NCBI GenBank assembly: GCA_017478965.1
Contig: JAFVCV010000048.1
Coordinates: forward strand, 1-51,906
Direction: 5' to 3'
DNA from: Ruminococcus sp.
Lineage (GTDB): Bacteria; Bacillota; Clostridia; Oscillospirales; Ruminococcaceae
Length of the DNA: 51,906 nucleotides
Made by a program: the position numbers and the translations under genes. Each line of letters starts with the position of its first letter. The stretch's first letter is position 1. Shown here in pieces: positions 25,563 through 34,349 of the stretch. Under the pieces are notes generated by a model that saw only the letters and a program-made list of their open reading frames with translations, did not search any database and was not told the origin of the DNA.

Positions 25563-27782
25563 TCACTTGATCTTTTTTATCCTGACCTTTACTCTTGCGT
25601 TTAAAGAACCCGACGAACCTTGACCACCAGCTTTTTTTTTTTCACCTTCGGCCTTTGGCTTTTCCAGGGGCAGCGTCTGATCGGTCGGAACGTTTTTCTC
25701 CTCCTGCGCCGAAACGTCCCTGGGCGCAGGCTTTGGCATAGGCACATTTGCATATGCCTCAGCAAAAAGCCTTGACTGGGCGTCTATCCTCGGGCCATCG
25801 GGAGCCTTGCGGGTATAGGTGCCGTCGGGCTGCATATCCCTGGCCTTGACATTATCGTTCATCTGAGTCTCAAAGAGGTCCAGGATACGTTTTCTTATCT
25901 CTTCGTCAGTAACCGGAGCAGCTACCTCCACCCTTCTGGTGGTGTTCCTCGTCATATAGTCGGCAGAAGAGATATAGACCTTTTTGCGCACTCCGCTGCC
26001 GAATATGTATATCCTGGCGTGTTCAAGATACCTGCCTACGATGGAGCGTATCCTGATATTATCCGTAACGCCCTCCACCCCGGCTACCAGGCATGAGATG
26101 CCTCTTATGACCATTTCGACCTTTACACCGGCCTGGGAACACTCGATGAGCTTATCTATGATGACCTTGTCGGTAAGGGAGTTGAGCTTTGCGCCTACAT
26201 AGCCCTCTCCTCCGGCCCTTGCCACCGCGATCTCGTTATCCATCAGTTCAAGGACCTTGTTTTGCAGACAGTGCGGAGCCACCATGAGCTTTTTGCTGTT
26301 TTCCACCAGCTCGCCCATAGAAAGGGTCCTGAAGACCTCCTCGGCGTCCTCTGCGATAACCTTGTCAGAGGTCATGAGACACAGGTCGGTATAAAGCCCG
26401 GCGGTCTTTTCATTGTAATTACCTGTGCCTATCTGGACAGTATACCTGACGCCCTCCTCGCACCGTCGGGTAATCAGGCAGAGCTTTGAATGGACCTTCA
26501 GTCCCTTAGGCCCATACATGACCCTGCACCCTGCTTCTTCAAGCTGCTTGGACCAGCCGATATTGTTCTCCTCATCGAACCTTGCCCTCAGCTCAACCAG
26601 AACAGTGACCTCCTTGCCGTTCTCGGCGGCGTCGATAAGGGCCTTGATGACCTTGGAATTCCTTGCCACACGGTAAAGGGTCATTTTGATGGAAACAACG
26701 TCCCTGTCCCTGGCGGCCTCGTTCAGAAGCCTTATGAAAGGCTGTATGGACTCATATGGATAAGAAAGGAACAGATCCCGCTTATCGATCTGCTCGATCA
26801 TGGGTCCCGGCTCTATCATTCTTGAAAGCTGCGGCTCCTGTTTCTCAAAAAACAGCTCCTTACGGTCATGGGCCTTATCGAAGACCGTGAACACATAGGA
26901 AAGGTCCAGAGGGGTCTTTTCGACAAAGACCTGTTTCTTGGAAAGCTCCAGTCTGGAGCAAAGCTCCTTTAACAATGGTTCTGATATCTGCTTGGACAGC
27001 TGCATCCTCACAGGACAGAGCCTTTTTCTCTTATTTATCAGCTCTGACATATTCTGCCTGAAATCCAGCTCCCTGTCAAAGCTTTCGTCCACGTCGATAT
27101 CGGCGTTGCGGGTTATCCTCATCAGCGACTTTTCCTCTATCTTATAGCCTGAGAAAATGCTCTCGGCATAGTGACAGATAACGTCCTCTACCAGCACATA
27201 GCTTATGACGCTGTCGTCCTGCTGCGGAAGGAAGATGACACGCTGATATTTTTCGCTGCACCCCACAAGGCCCAGGGTTATCCCTGATTTTGAGCTGAGC
27301 TTTGTGACGACATAGATGCTCTTGTTCACCAGAAACGGGAAAGGATGGCGCTTGTCAATAATGTTTGCGTTGAGAAAAGGCTTTATCTCATAGGCATAAT
27401 AAGCGTCAAGGAATTCCAGCTCCTTCATGGTGAGATTCTTTATGCTCTTATGAACGATATTCTTCCCGTCAAGCAGCTTATGGAGAGCCTTGAAACTCTC
27501 GTCCTTGACGCTTATCAGCTCCCTCACACGGCTGAAAATGGCGCTGAGCTGCTCAGAGGGGCGCATTTTCGACTTATTGTCCTTATTCGAGTCGTCCACT
27601 AAAGATGCGTCATAGATTGAGCCTACCCGGACCATAAAGAATTCGTCTAAATTACTGGCGTAGATAGACTCAAAAAGCAGTCTTTCCAGCAAAGGCACGC
27701 TGTCGTCCCTGGCCTCCTCCAGAACTCTTTCATTGAATTTGAGCCACGACAGCTCACGGTTATCATAAACTCTGTTTTTCAC
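25563..27782 (-). CDS. ppk: Polyphosphate kinase 1
   Basis: A 739-aa Ppk1 that reversibly polymerises the ATP gamma-phosphate into polyphosphate. Family motifs: N-terminal NRELSWLKFNERVLEEA and SNLDEFFMVRVG, the active-site His in KVHSKLCLITRR and the second His in HARIYIFG, and DTALYRVA-like VSIKMTLYRVARNSK. A Pro/Lys-rich tail of about 60 residues follows the conserved core. The start is GTG at 27782 with GGGGAG 7 bases upstream. An 11-A run (25632-25642) lies 23 codons from the end; one extra A would give a different tail (see findings). It has its own promoter inside the end of the preceding gene. Confidence 0.93.
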   Translation of the reverse strand: MKNRVYDNRELSWLKFNERVLEEARDDSVPLLERLLFESIYASNLDEFFMVRVGSIYDASLVDDSNKDNKSKMRPSEQLSAIFSRVRELISVKDESFKALHKLLDGKNIVHKSIKNLTMKELEFLDAYYAYEIKPFLNANIIDKRHPFPFLVNKSIYVVTKLSSKSGITLGLVGCSEKYQRVIFLPQQDDSVISYVLVEDVICHYAESIFSGYKIEEKSLMRITRNADIDVDESFDRELDFRQNMSELINKRKRLCPVRMQLSKQISEPLLKELCSRLELSKKQVFVEKTPLDLSYVFTVFDKAHDRKELFFEKQEPQLSRMIEPGPMIEQIDKRDLFLSYPYESIQPFIRLLNEAARDRDVVSIKMTLYRVARNSKVIKALIDAAENGKEVTVLVELRARFDEENNIGWSKQLEEAGCRVMYGPKGLKVHSKLCLITRRCEEGVRYTVQIGTGNYNEKTAGLYTDLCLMTSDKVIAEDAEEVFRTLSMGELVENSKKLMVAPHCLQNKVLELMDNEIAVARAGGEGYVGAKLNSLTDKVIIDKLIECSQAGVKVEMVIRGISCLVAGVEGVTDNIRIRSIVGRYLEHARIYIFGSGVRKKVYISSADYMTRNTTRRVEVAAPVTDEEIRKRILDLFETQMNDNVKARDMQPDGTYTRKAPDGPRIDAQSRLFAEAYANVPMPKPAPRDVSAQEEKNVPTDQTLPLEKPKAEGEKKKAGGQGSSGSLNARVKVRIKKIK

Positions 27783-27799
27783 GGTAAGCTCCCCTTAAC

Positions 27800-27834
27800 T
27801 GTCCCGGCGGCCGGGACTGTCCTGCCGCCGAAAA
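27800..27834 (-). promoter_or_regulatory. GC-rich hairpin region in the ppk leader
   Basis: Between the ppk promoter and the GTG start, the minus-strand leader contains GTCCCGG-CCG-CCGGGAC just upstream of the ribosome site, next to a partly overlapping CGGCGG/CCGCCG pairing. There is no T run after it, so it is not a terminator; it could restrict ribosome access. Confidence 0.4.
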
Positions 27835-27850
27835 AAATACATCATTCTTT

Positions 27851-27879
27851 ATTATATTACATATCAGCCGAATTGTCAA
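27851..27879 (-). promoter_or_regulatory. Promoter of ppk, overlapping the end of the upstream membrane-protein gene
   Basis: Minus strand: -35 TTGACA (27874-27879), 17-base spacer, -10 TATAAT (27851-27856). The -35 lies within the last codons of the preceding gene. Confidence 0.85.
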
Positions 27880-29044
27880 CATCATTTGAGCTGATGTTTT
27901 CCACATCTTTCCCGTCAGCCTTCACTCCCCCGTCTCCGCCGGCGGCCCCGGCAAGGACAGACACCAAAGAGATGATAACGGCAAAAAGCGCCGGCTCGCA
28001 CAATGACCTTATGCCTATGGTATAGGTCACGCCGGTGTAAATGCCGTGGAAATGGCGGTTCAGAAAGTTCACCTCATGTATCCCCATGACGTTGAAAAGC
28101 ACTGAGGCGATGACCAGGGCGAAAATGCTCAGCTTCAGCCTCAGAACGTCTCCCTCCCCTATCCGTCCGTTCTCGGCAGCCGAAAGCATGGTAAGCACCA
28201 GCATGATGATGCTGTACCCTGCGGCGATGAACACAGGCATATCCTTTAAAAACCTGTAAAAAACTATGTCGGTGTAGGCCTGTGAGCTGTTGGCCAGTTC
28301 GTGGGGCAGATCCATCATAGTACTGTAAAAAGGCAGTCTGGCATTATTGTTCCACTCCGCCAGGGCGGTCATGAGCTCATATACCCTTATGCAGAGCCTG
28401 TAGGACGTAAAGCCCAGGGCAACAGCGCCAAAGGCATAAGCGAACACCCTCAGACCAGTCTTTTTCTGACTGAGCAGCAGTCCGGTGATAACTATGAGAG
28501 CCGGTATCCCGAGGACGATATAGAGCTGGCAATAGTAGGACGATGTGGCGGGAACGCCTTTAAGATACGGTCTTTCAGCTTTTGCCTGAATATAGTTCAG
28601 CACTTCACCAATGACATTTGAAACAGCCAGGGCGGCGCCGGAAAAAATAAGCAGCACACCCGACTTTCTGTACAATGAACGGTCCTTTCTCAGCTTTCTT
28701 AAAGCCGCAAAAAGGCACCCTGCAAAACACAGCTGAAATGCAGTGACGAGCACATATGCCGGCTTTGCAGACTTCCTGGCTTCACTGACGGCGGCTTTGG
28801 CCCTTTCATAATTCCCGGCGTTGATATAGGTGTTGTCTATGGTCTGGTCAATGAAAAAAGTGCCGCAGTAGTTATGCCATAGGGTCATATCTGTGTCGCT
28901 CTCCTCGCTGGGGTCGCCAAGTATGCTGATAAAAATGATCTGTGCGGCAAAGAAAGCGGCTATACCGATAATGATCGCAGTGATCGAAAAACTGACTAAG
29001 GCCACCGGTTCTTCCCGTCTGTGGTCCTTTGATAAGGAAGTCAT
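27857..29044 (-). CDS. Multi-pass membrane protein of unknown function downstream of glpK
   Basis: A 395-aa protein I do not recognise. About eight hydrophobic segments can be seen: 17-42, 97-115, 128-145, 168-190, 199-220, 273-296, 309-328 and 350-370. A non-hydrophobic loop (44-95) holding TLWHNYCGTFFIDQTIDN lies between the first two. The C terminus is Asp/Gly-rich (DGGVKADGKDVENISSND). There is no transporter signature I can name and no similarity to GlpF. It begins 3 bases after the glpK stop with AAAGGGG inside glpK, so it is translationally coupled; involvement in glycerol metabolism is inference from position. Confidence 0.7.
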   Translation of the reverse strand: MTSLSKDHRREEPVALVSFSITAIIIGIAAFFAAQIIFISILGDPSEESDTDMTLWHNYCGTFFIDQTIDNTYINAGNYERAKAAVSEARKSAKPAYVLVTAFQLCFAGCLFAALRKLRKDRSLYRKSGVLLIFSGAALAVSNVIGEVLNYIQAKAERPYLKGVPATSSYYCQLYIVLGIPALIVITGLLLSQKKTGLRVFAYAFGAVALGFTSYRLCIRVYELMTALAEWNNNARLPFYSTMMDLPHELANSSQAYTDIVFYRFLKDMPVFIAAGYSIIMLVLTMLSAAENGRIGEGDVLRLKLSIFALVIASVLFNVMGIHEVNFLNRHFHGIYTGVTYTIGIRSLCEPALFAVIISLVSVLAGAAGGDGGVKADGKDVENISSNDVDNSADM

Positions 29045-29047
29045 ATA

Positions 29048-30544
29048 TCAGACCCCTTTCTCCAGGGAACGGGAGACTGCCTTCTGCCAGCCTGCGATAA
29101 GCCCGCAGCGCTTTTCGTCCTCCATGGAAGGAATGAACTCTCTGAATTTCTGTGAGACTCTGTTCAGCTCCTCCCTGCTTTCCCACATCCCGCAGTGAAG
29201 CCCGGCCAGAAATGCGGCGCCCGTGGCAGTGGACTCCACGTTTCTCGGTCTTATGATGCTCCTGCCAAGGATATCGGCCTGGAACTGCATGAGAAAATCA
29301 TTCTGAGACGCACCGCCGTCCACCTTGATAAGGCCAAGGGCCGAGGTGTCTTCCTCCATGGCCTTGATGACATCGGCTGTCTGATAGGCTATGGCCTCGA
29401 GAGCTGCACGGACTATATGCGCCCGCCCTGAACCTCTGGTAAGTCCGGTTATCGTCCCCCTGGCGGCACTGTCCCAGTAGGGCGTGCCAAGTCCTACAAA
29501 GGCCGGTACGAAATAAACCCCGCCGTTATCCTCAACGCTCTGGGCTATCTGCGCTGTTTCCTCCGCAGACCCGATCAGCCTCAACTCGTCACGCAGCCAC
29601 TTTACCACAGCGCCGGATACGAACACCGATCCCTCCAGAGCATAGGTAACTTTTCCGCCTATGCCCCAGGCGACTGTTGTCAGAAGGCCGTTTTTGCTCT
29701 CGATACATTCATCACCGGTGTTCATGAGCAGAAATCCCCCGGTGCCATAGGTATTCTTGACGTCGCCCTTGAGATAGCAGCACTGACCGAAAAGTGCAGC
29801 CTGCTGGTCGCCTGCGCAGCCGCAGATAGGTATCTCTGCGCCGAAGACCTCCTTATCTGTCATCCCAAGACTGCCGGAGCTGTCCCTCACCTCAGGCAGG
29901 ATACTCTCAGGAATACCCAGCAGCCCCAGTATCTCCCTGTCCCAGCAAAGGTCATGTATATTGAACATCATGGTCCTGGAAGCGTTGGTATGATCAGTAA
30001 CATGGGTCCTGCCGCCGGAAAGGTTCCAGATGAGCCAGGTATCCACGGTGCCGAAAAGGAGCTTGCCCTCACGGGCCTTTTCAAGGGTCCCGGGGACGTT
30101 ATCGAAGATCCACTTTACTTTGGTGGCTGAAAAATAAGGGTCGATGAGCAGGCCGGTCTTGCTCAGAAAAAACTTTGACAGACCCTGCTCGGAAAGGTGA
30201 GCGCAGTGCTCAGAGGTCCTCCTGCACTGCCAGACTATGGCATTATAAACGGGCTTTCCCGTCTCTTTGTCCCAGATCACGGTAGTCTCACGCTGATTGG
30301 TGACGCCGACGGCGGCGATCTGACCGGCGTTTCCCCCGGCAGACTCTAAGTATCCAAAGCAGTCCCTGACGGCATGGAGCTGGCTCTCCAGTATCTCCAT
30401 AGGGTCATGCTCGACCCAGCCGGCCCGGGGAAATATCTGCCCGAACTCATACTGAGCCGCAAAGACCTTTCCGCCGGTCTTATCAAACAAAACGGCCCTT
30501 GATGAAGTAGTTCCCTGGTCAAGAGAAAGAATGTATTTGTCCAT
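29048..30544 (-). CDS. glpK: Glycerol kinase
   Basis: A 498-aa FGGY-family kinase that phosphorylates glycerol to sn-glycerol-3-phosphate with ATP. The N terminus [18 protein letters not shown] holds the phosphate-1 motif; also [68 protein letters not shown] and the FGGY signature region ([21 protein letters not shown]). Length and motifs are standard. I chose the ATG at 30544 (AAGGAAG upstream); an open frame continues 47 codons further but crosses the promoter at 30632-30660. No GlpF or glycerol-3-phosphate dehydrogenase gene is nearby. Confidence 0.95.
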   Translation of the reverse strand: MDKYILSLDQGTTSSRAVLFDKTGGKVFAAQYEFGQIFPRAGWVEHDPMEILESQLHAVRDCFGYLESAGGNAGQIAAVGVTNQRETTVIWDKETGKPVYNAIVWQCRRTSEHCAHLSEQGLSKFFLSKTGLLIDPYFSATKVKWIFDNVPGTLEKAREGKLLFGTVDTWLIWNLSGGRTHVTDHTNASRTMMFNIHDLCWDREILGLLGIPESILPEVRDSSGSLGMTDKEVFGAEIPICGCAGDQQAALFGQCCYLKGDVKNTYGTGGFLLMNTGDECIESKNGLLTTVAWGIGGKVTYALEGSVFVSGAVVKWLRDELRLIGSAEETAQIAQSVEDNGGVYFVPAFVGLGTPYWDSAARGTITGLTRGSGRAHIVRAALEAIAYQTADVIKAMEEDTSALGLIKVDGGASQNDFLMQFQADILGRSIIRPRNVESTATGAAFLAGLHCGMWESREELNRVSQKFREFIPSMEDEKRCGLIAGWQKAVSRSLEKGV

Positions 30545-30631
30545 AGAAGTCTTCCTTTCGTTTAAAGATACCGTGCCGCACGCAGGATACGGCACAGAGC
30601 GGTCTTCTGCGTTCATTGATGTACTATTAAT

Positions 30632-30660
30632 ATAATACAATATCTGAGGCCGATTGTCAA
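30632..30660 (-). promoter_or_regulatory. Promoter of glpK operon
   Basis: Minus strand: -35 TTGACA (30655-30660), 17-base spacer, -10 TATTAT (30632-30637). The leader is about 80 bases. No GlpP-type antiterminator could be identified by eye. Confidence 0.8.
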
Positions 30661-30761
30661 TAAGCAGCTGCTGCCATAAAAGCATTTGTATCTGACTTTC
30701 GCCGCTGCGATGCAGAAATATCCCCTGCGGCCCGCTGCTGGAAAAGGTCCTGTGTCCATGC

Positions 30762-30790
30762 TTGATTTTTTTCTAAGAATATGCTATCAT
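30762..30790 (+). promoter_or_regulatory. Promoter of the Dabb-radA operon
   Basis: -35 TTGATT (30762-30767), 17-base spacer, -10 TATCAT (30785-30790). It lies 40 bases before the Dabb start codon. Confidence 0.7.
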
Positions 30791-30829
30791 ATACTATGCG
30801 GAGATCATCACTATCTTGGAGGGATAACT

Positions 30830-31117
30830 ATGATAAGACACATATGTATGTTCAAGCTCAGGGAGGACAAGCAAAGCAATATCGCTGAGTTTTTGCGCAG
30901 GGCCGAGAGCCTTAGAGAAATTCCTGAGCTTAAAAGATTTGAGGCGGTCAGGAACGACGAGCGGACCCCGGACAGCAATTTCGACGTTTCGCTCATATTT
31001 GATTTTGACAGCGTGGAGGACCTCAACGCTTATCAGATATCAGAGACACATAAGAAATTCGGCAGCTTTGTGGCAGAGGTCAAGACCGACAGAGCCTGCA
31101 TAGACTATGAGTTCTGA
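30830..31117 (+). CDS. Dabb (stress-responsive A/B barrel) family protein
   Basis: A 95-aa ferredoxin-like dimeric barrel protein. Family pattern: MIRHICMFKLRED at the start, a middle FDVSLIFDFDSVEDLNAYQ and the ending THKKFGSFVAEVKTDRACIDYEF. Some relatives are cyclases or heme-type oxygenases; most, like this one, have no assigned role. The ATG at 30830 has TGGAGGG 9 bases upstream and lies after the promoter; a longer open frame upstream begins before that promoter and is rejected. It is followed after 5 bases by radA and probably co-transcribed with it. Confidence 0.85.
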   Translation: MIRHICMFKLREDKQSNIAEFLRRAESLREIPELKRFEAVRNDERTPDSNFDVSLIFDFDSVEDLNAYQISETHKKFGSFVAEVKTDRACIDYEF

Positions 31118-31122
31118 GACCA

Positions 31123-32496
31123 ATGGCAAAGTCTAAAAGCACCTATGTGTGCTCAAACTGCGGCTATGAGACAAGCAAGTGGAACGGCAAATGCCCGGAC
31201 TGCGGCGAGTGGAACACCTTTGAGGAAGTGGAGCTGAAGGTCTCTCAGCGGACCGGCAGCAAGGGCAGAGGGACCATCAGGGACATCTCGGACAATATCC
31301 TCAGCGTCAATGCTATCGACGCTGACCGAAGAGAGATAAGGTATGACACGGGTATGAAAGAGCTGGACCGGGTCCTGGGCGGAGGACTGGTGAAAGGGTC
31401 CCTGGTGCTGCTGGGCGGCGAACCGGGCATCGGCAAATCCACCATGCTTTTGCAGATATGCCAGTCCATGGGCGAGGACCACACCATACTCTACGTTTCC
31501 GGCGAGGAAAGTGTAAGACAGATAAAGCTCAGGGCCAACCGTCTCGGAGTCAGCAGCGAGAACCTTTATCTGCTGGCGGAAACTGACGCTGAGAATATCT
31601 GTGCCGCTATTGTCAAGGAAAAACCGGAGATCGTCATAATCGACTCTATCCAGACGATGAGCATAAGCGACATCTCCTCTGCACAGGGCTCTGTGACCCA
31701 GGTAAGGGAATGTACAAATCTGTTCATGAGGACTGCAAAGTCGGAGGAGATACCTATTTTCATAGTGGGCCATGTCAATAAGGACGGCGCTATCGCCGGA
31801 CCGAAGGTCATGGAGCATATCGTGGACTGTGTACTGTATTTCGAGGGCCAGCGCAACCTGACATACAGGATACTGCGGGCTGTAAAAAACAGGTTCGGCT
31901 CCACCAACGAGATCGGCGTTTTTGAAATGGCGGACTGCGGTCTGCTGGAGGTGGAGAACCCGTCAATGCTCATGCTGGAGGGCAGGCCATCAAATGTGTC
32001 TGGCTGCTGCGTAGCCTGCATAATGGAAGGCTCCAGGCCCCTGATGGCGGAGGTGCAGGCTCTGGTGACTAAGAGCACGTTCTCGGCTCCCAGGAGGACC
32101 GCCACCGGTTATGATTTCTACCGCATGGCCATCATAATCGCTGTGCTGGAAAAAAGGCTGGGGTTTTTCTTCGGCGGACTGGACGTTTATATCAATATCG
32201 TGGGGGGACTGAAACTGGACGACACAGCGGCAGACCTGTCGGTGGCCATGGCGCTTTATTCCAGCCTGACGGATAAGGTGGTGGACGAGAAGACCATAGC
32301 CTTCGGAGAGATAGGCCTGGGCGGAGAGCTAAGGAGCATCACCCACGCAGAACAGCGTATCCAGGAGGCTGAAAGGATGGGATTTGAGAAGTGTATACTT
32401 CCGCTCCATACACTCAGGACCGTCAACACTTCAAAATATAAAATGAAGATCGTCGGCGTCAGATCCATAAGAGATGCTTTTAATGAGATCGGCTGA
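31123..32496 (+). CDS. radA: DNA repair protein RadA (Sms)
   Basis: A 457-aa RecA-like ATPase/helicase that helps branch migration and recombination repair. N-terminal zinc finger CSNCGYETSKWNGKCPDCGEW (four Cys), Walker A GGEPGIGKST (98-107), ILYVSGEES, the RadA-specific KNRFGSTNEIGVF motif and a C-terminal Lon-like domain (AVALYSSLTDK ... FGEIGLGGELR). It is complete. It lies 5 bases after the Dabb gene with no strong ribosome site of its own, so translational coupling is likely. No terminator is visible after it; the rplU promoter follows within 50 bases. Confidence 0.96.
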   Translation: MAKSKSTYVCSNCGYETSKWNGKCPDCGEWNTFEEVELKVSQRTGSKGRGTIRDISDNILSVNAIDADRREIRYDTGMKELDRVLGGGLVKGSLVLLGGEPGIGKSTMLLQICQSMGEDHTILYVSGEESVRQIKLRANRLGVSSENLYLLAETDAENICAAIVKEKPEIVIIDSIQTMSISDISSAQGSVTQVRECTNLFMRTAKSEEIPIFIVGHVNKDGAIAGPKVMEHIVDCVLYFEGQRNLTYRILRAVKNRFGSTNEIGVFEMADCGLLEVENPSMLMLEGRPSNVSGCCVACIMEGSRPLMAEVQALVTKSTFSAPRRTATGYDFYRMAIIIAVLEKRLGFFFGGLDVYINIVGGLKLDDTAADLSVAMALYSSLTDKVVDEKTIAFGEIGLGGELRSITHAEQRIQEAERMGFEKCILPLHTLRTVNTSKYKMKIVGVRSIRDAFNEIG

Positions 32497-32541
32497 GTTT
32501 GGATGTAAATTGTAAAATTTCTGTTAAACCGGTATAATAAC

Positions 32542-32570
32542 TTGACTTTTATGTGAAAGTATGTTATGAT
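32542..32570 (+). promoter_or_regulatory. Promoter of rplU-prp-rpmA
   Basis: -35 TTGACT (32542-32547), 17-base spacer, -10 TATGAT (32565-32570). Predicted start near 32577. Confidence 0.85.
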
Positions 32571-32576
32571 ATTTAA

Positions 32577-32650
32577 GCCGCATGTTTACGGTTTTTTAAG
32601 TGTGTCCTGAAAAGGGCGCCTCCGTGCGCAGCGAGTTCTATAAAAAGGCA
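32577..32650 (+). promoter_or_regulatory. Probable L21 leader RNA
   Basis: The 5' UTR of rplU contains a short CCG/CGG hairpin followed by TTTTTT (32578-32597) and a second GC-rich element with GTGCGCAGCGAG. Firmicutes rplU genes carry a conserved autoregulatory leader (L21 leader family), and this element resembles what I remember of it. The match is by memory and has not been checked against a covariance model. Confidence 0.45.
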
Positions 32651-32663
32651 GGTGCATACAAAG

Positions 32664-32975
32664 ATGTACGCAGTAATTGAGACAGGCGGAAAGCAGTATC
32701 AGGTAAAGGCCGGCGATGAGATATTCATTGAAAAGCTGGGCGCTGAGGCTGATGAGGCTGTTAAGTTCGAGAAGGTACTGGCTGTCGGTTCTGATGACGG
32801 TATCAAGGTAGGCGCTCCCTATGTTGACGGTGCAAGCGTTTCTGCTAAGGTCATCAAGAACGGCAAGGCTAAGAAGATCACAGTCTTCACCTACAAGCCC
32901 AAGAAGGGTGAGAAGAGGAAGATGGGTCACAGACAGCCCTACACTAAGGTAGTTATCGAAGCTATCAACGCTTGA
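32664..32975 (+). CDS. rplU: 50S ribosomal protein L21
   Basis: 103 aa, standard length. The N terminus [20 protein letters not shown] and the C-terminal basic [19 protein letters not shown] are diagnostic. L21 binds 23S rRNA in the large subunit. Start ATG 32664, with AGGCAGGTG about 10 bases upstream; an in-frame GTG four codons earlier is part of that ribosome site region. First of the conserved rplU-prp-rpmA trio. Confidence 0.97.
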   Translation: MYAVIETGGKQYQVKAGDEIFIEKLGAEADEAVKFEKVLAVGSDDGIKVGAPYVDGASVSAKVIKNGKAKKITVFTYKPKKGEKRKMGHRQPYTKVVIEAINA

Positions 32976-32980
32976 TCTGC

Positions 32981-33301
32981 ATGATAATCGCAGATTTTGT
33001 GAAAGATCCCGGAGACAGGCTGGTGGGCTTTCGTGTTACGGGCCATGCGGGCTATGCGGACTTCGGGGAGGACGTTTGCTGTGCAAGCGTTTCGTCGGCT
33101 GTTATGATGGCAGCCAACACTGTGACTGACGCTTTCAGGATAAAGGCTGATGTTGCGGTAGATGAGAATGATTTCAGACTGACCCTGGGAGAGGATCCGC
33201 AGGGTAACGGTGACAAGGTCCTGCTGGGACTGATGACGCACCTTTATCTTATCGGTGAGGAATTCCCCGGGCGTATCAAGGTCAATGTCAGCGAAGGCTG
33301 A
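32981..33301 (+). CDS. prp: Ribosomal-processing cysteine protease Prp
   Basis: A 106-aa cysteine protease that removes the N-terminal extension of L27 in Firmicutes. Catalytic His22 and Cys34 lie in the stretch [18 protein letters not shown]. With the ATG at 32981 the numbering matches the characterised staphylococcal enzyme. A TTG at 32972 overlapping the rplU stop is a possible alternative start, and neither has a clear ribosome site, so coupling to rplU is likely. The product has its substrate directly downstream: L27 begins [14 protein letters not shown]. Confidence 0.93.
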   Translation: MIIADFVKDPGDRLVGFRVTGHAGYADFGEDVCCASVSSAVMMAANTVTDAFRIKADVAVDENDFRLTLGEDPQGNGDKVLLGLMTHLYLIGEEFPGRIKVNVSEG

Positions 33302-33336
33302 CATCAAAGATTACATTTTCTGGAGGTGTAATTAAA

Positions 33337-33618
33337 ATGATAAAGATCTCAATGCAGTTTTTTGCACATAAGAAAGGTATGGGTTCTACAAAGAACGGAC
33401 GTGAGTCCGAGTCCAAGAGACTTGGCGTGAAGAGAGCTGACGGTCAGTTCGTTCTGGCCGGCAACATACTGGTTCGTCAGAGAGGTACTCATATCCACCC
33501 TGGTGAGAACGTTAAGCGTGGTTCTGACGATACTCTGTTCGCTACCAGCGACGGTATCGTAAGATTTGAAAGACTTGGTAAGGACCGCAAGAAGGTCTCG
33601 GTCTATCCACAGGCTTGA
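33337..33618 (+). CDS. rpmA: 50S ribosomal protein L27 with Prp-cleaved N-terminal extension
   Basis: 93 aa. The mature protein starts at Ala10 after removal of MIKISMQFF; the site QFF/AHKKG fits the Prp consensus. Mature L27 reaches the peptidyl-transferase centre, so uncleaved protein would block it (known in Staphylococcus aureus). The remainder ([38 protein letters not shown]) is standard. Ribosome site TGGAGG, followed by a strong terminator. Confidence 0.97.
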   Translation: MIKISMQFFAHKKGMGSTKNGRESESKRLGVKRADGQFVLAGNILVRQRGTHIHPGENVKRGSDDTLFATSDGIVRFERLGKDRKKVSVYPQA

Positions 33619-33634
33619 TCTAAACCATAACTGA

Positions 33635-33664
33635 CCCCGGGCCTTACAGCTCGGGGCTTTTTTG
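33635..33664 (+). terminator. Rho-independent terminator after rpmA
   Basis: Stem CCCCGGGC/GCTCGGGG with one wobble, 6-base loop, then CTTTTTT. Confidence 0.9.
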
Positions 33665-33676
33665 TAGGAGACAAAA

Positions 33677-34324
33677 ATGAACGAGGCAGAAAGGATAAAC
33701 AGACAGTTTTCTAAGAGCTTTCTTAGAAACGGCATCATCATATTGACGGCGCTGCTGCTGCTTTTCGTATACAAATCTGTTAAGGGCTATGAGAAGGTAA
33801 CAGAATTCAAGACCGTGGCAGGGTGTTCGATCAAGACTGAGATAAAGGTCATTCATAACTCAAAGGGCAGAGACAGCAACGTTTATTATGTTACCGTGGA
33901 CTGCCCGCAGGAGAGCCTGCATTTTAAGGCGTCGGTGACTAAGTCTTATTTCAGGGCTTTTCAGAACTACCGGGCGGACTATGTGTCCTTTTTCAAGAAC
34001 GAGAACGGACAGTACTTCCCTACCTACAGGCTCAACTGTTCACTGCATGAGGCCGAAAGAGAATACCGTGCCATCGAAGAGCCTATACTCTGGTATATAC
34101 TCTATGGGGTGATCCTGGTCATCGGCCTTATCAACGTTTCGGTGGGACTTAGCGCAAGAAGAACAAAGCAGAATTACACCGGGGAAAGAACGGTGCCGGT
34201 CAGCACCTTTTCCGGAGCTGACCGTGAAGACGCTCTGGAGGCCATGGCGGTCGCCAGGATAAGGCGTGAGAAGGCCGAGGAAAGAATGGCCCAAAACAGA
34301 AGGCACCGATACCGCAGGTTCTGA
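33677..34324 (+). CDS. Membrane protein of unknown function with two transmembrane helices
   Basis: A 215-aa protein I cannot name. Helix 1 is at 19-36 (GIIILTALLLLFVYKSV), followed by an external domain of about 105 residues with two Cys (KTVAGCSIKTEIKV, VDCPQESLHFK) and a motif LNCSLHEAEREY. Helix 2 is at 137-157 (LWYILYGVILVIGLINVSVG), then a basic cytosolic tail of about 55 residues (RIRREKAEERMAQNRRHRYRRF). The layout recalls DUF3592-type proteins but I see no decisive signature. The ATG has AGGAG immediately after the rpmA terminator and lies 25 bases before obg, so it may be co-transcribed with obg. Confidence 0.65.
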   Translation: MNEAERINRQFSKSFLRNGIIILTALLLLFVYKSVKGYEKVTEFKTVAGCSIKTEIKVIHNSKGRDSNVYYVTVDCPQESLHFKASVTKSYFRAFQNYRADYVSFFKNENGQYFPTYRLNCSLHEAEREYRAIEEPILWYILYGVILVIGLINVSVGLSARRTKQNYTGERTVPVSTFSGADREDALEAMAVARIRREKAEERMAQNRRHRYRRF

Positions 34325-34349
34325 GTTAATGCAGTAAGGAGGCAGGAAA

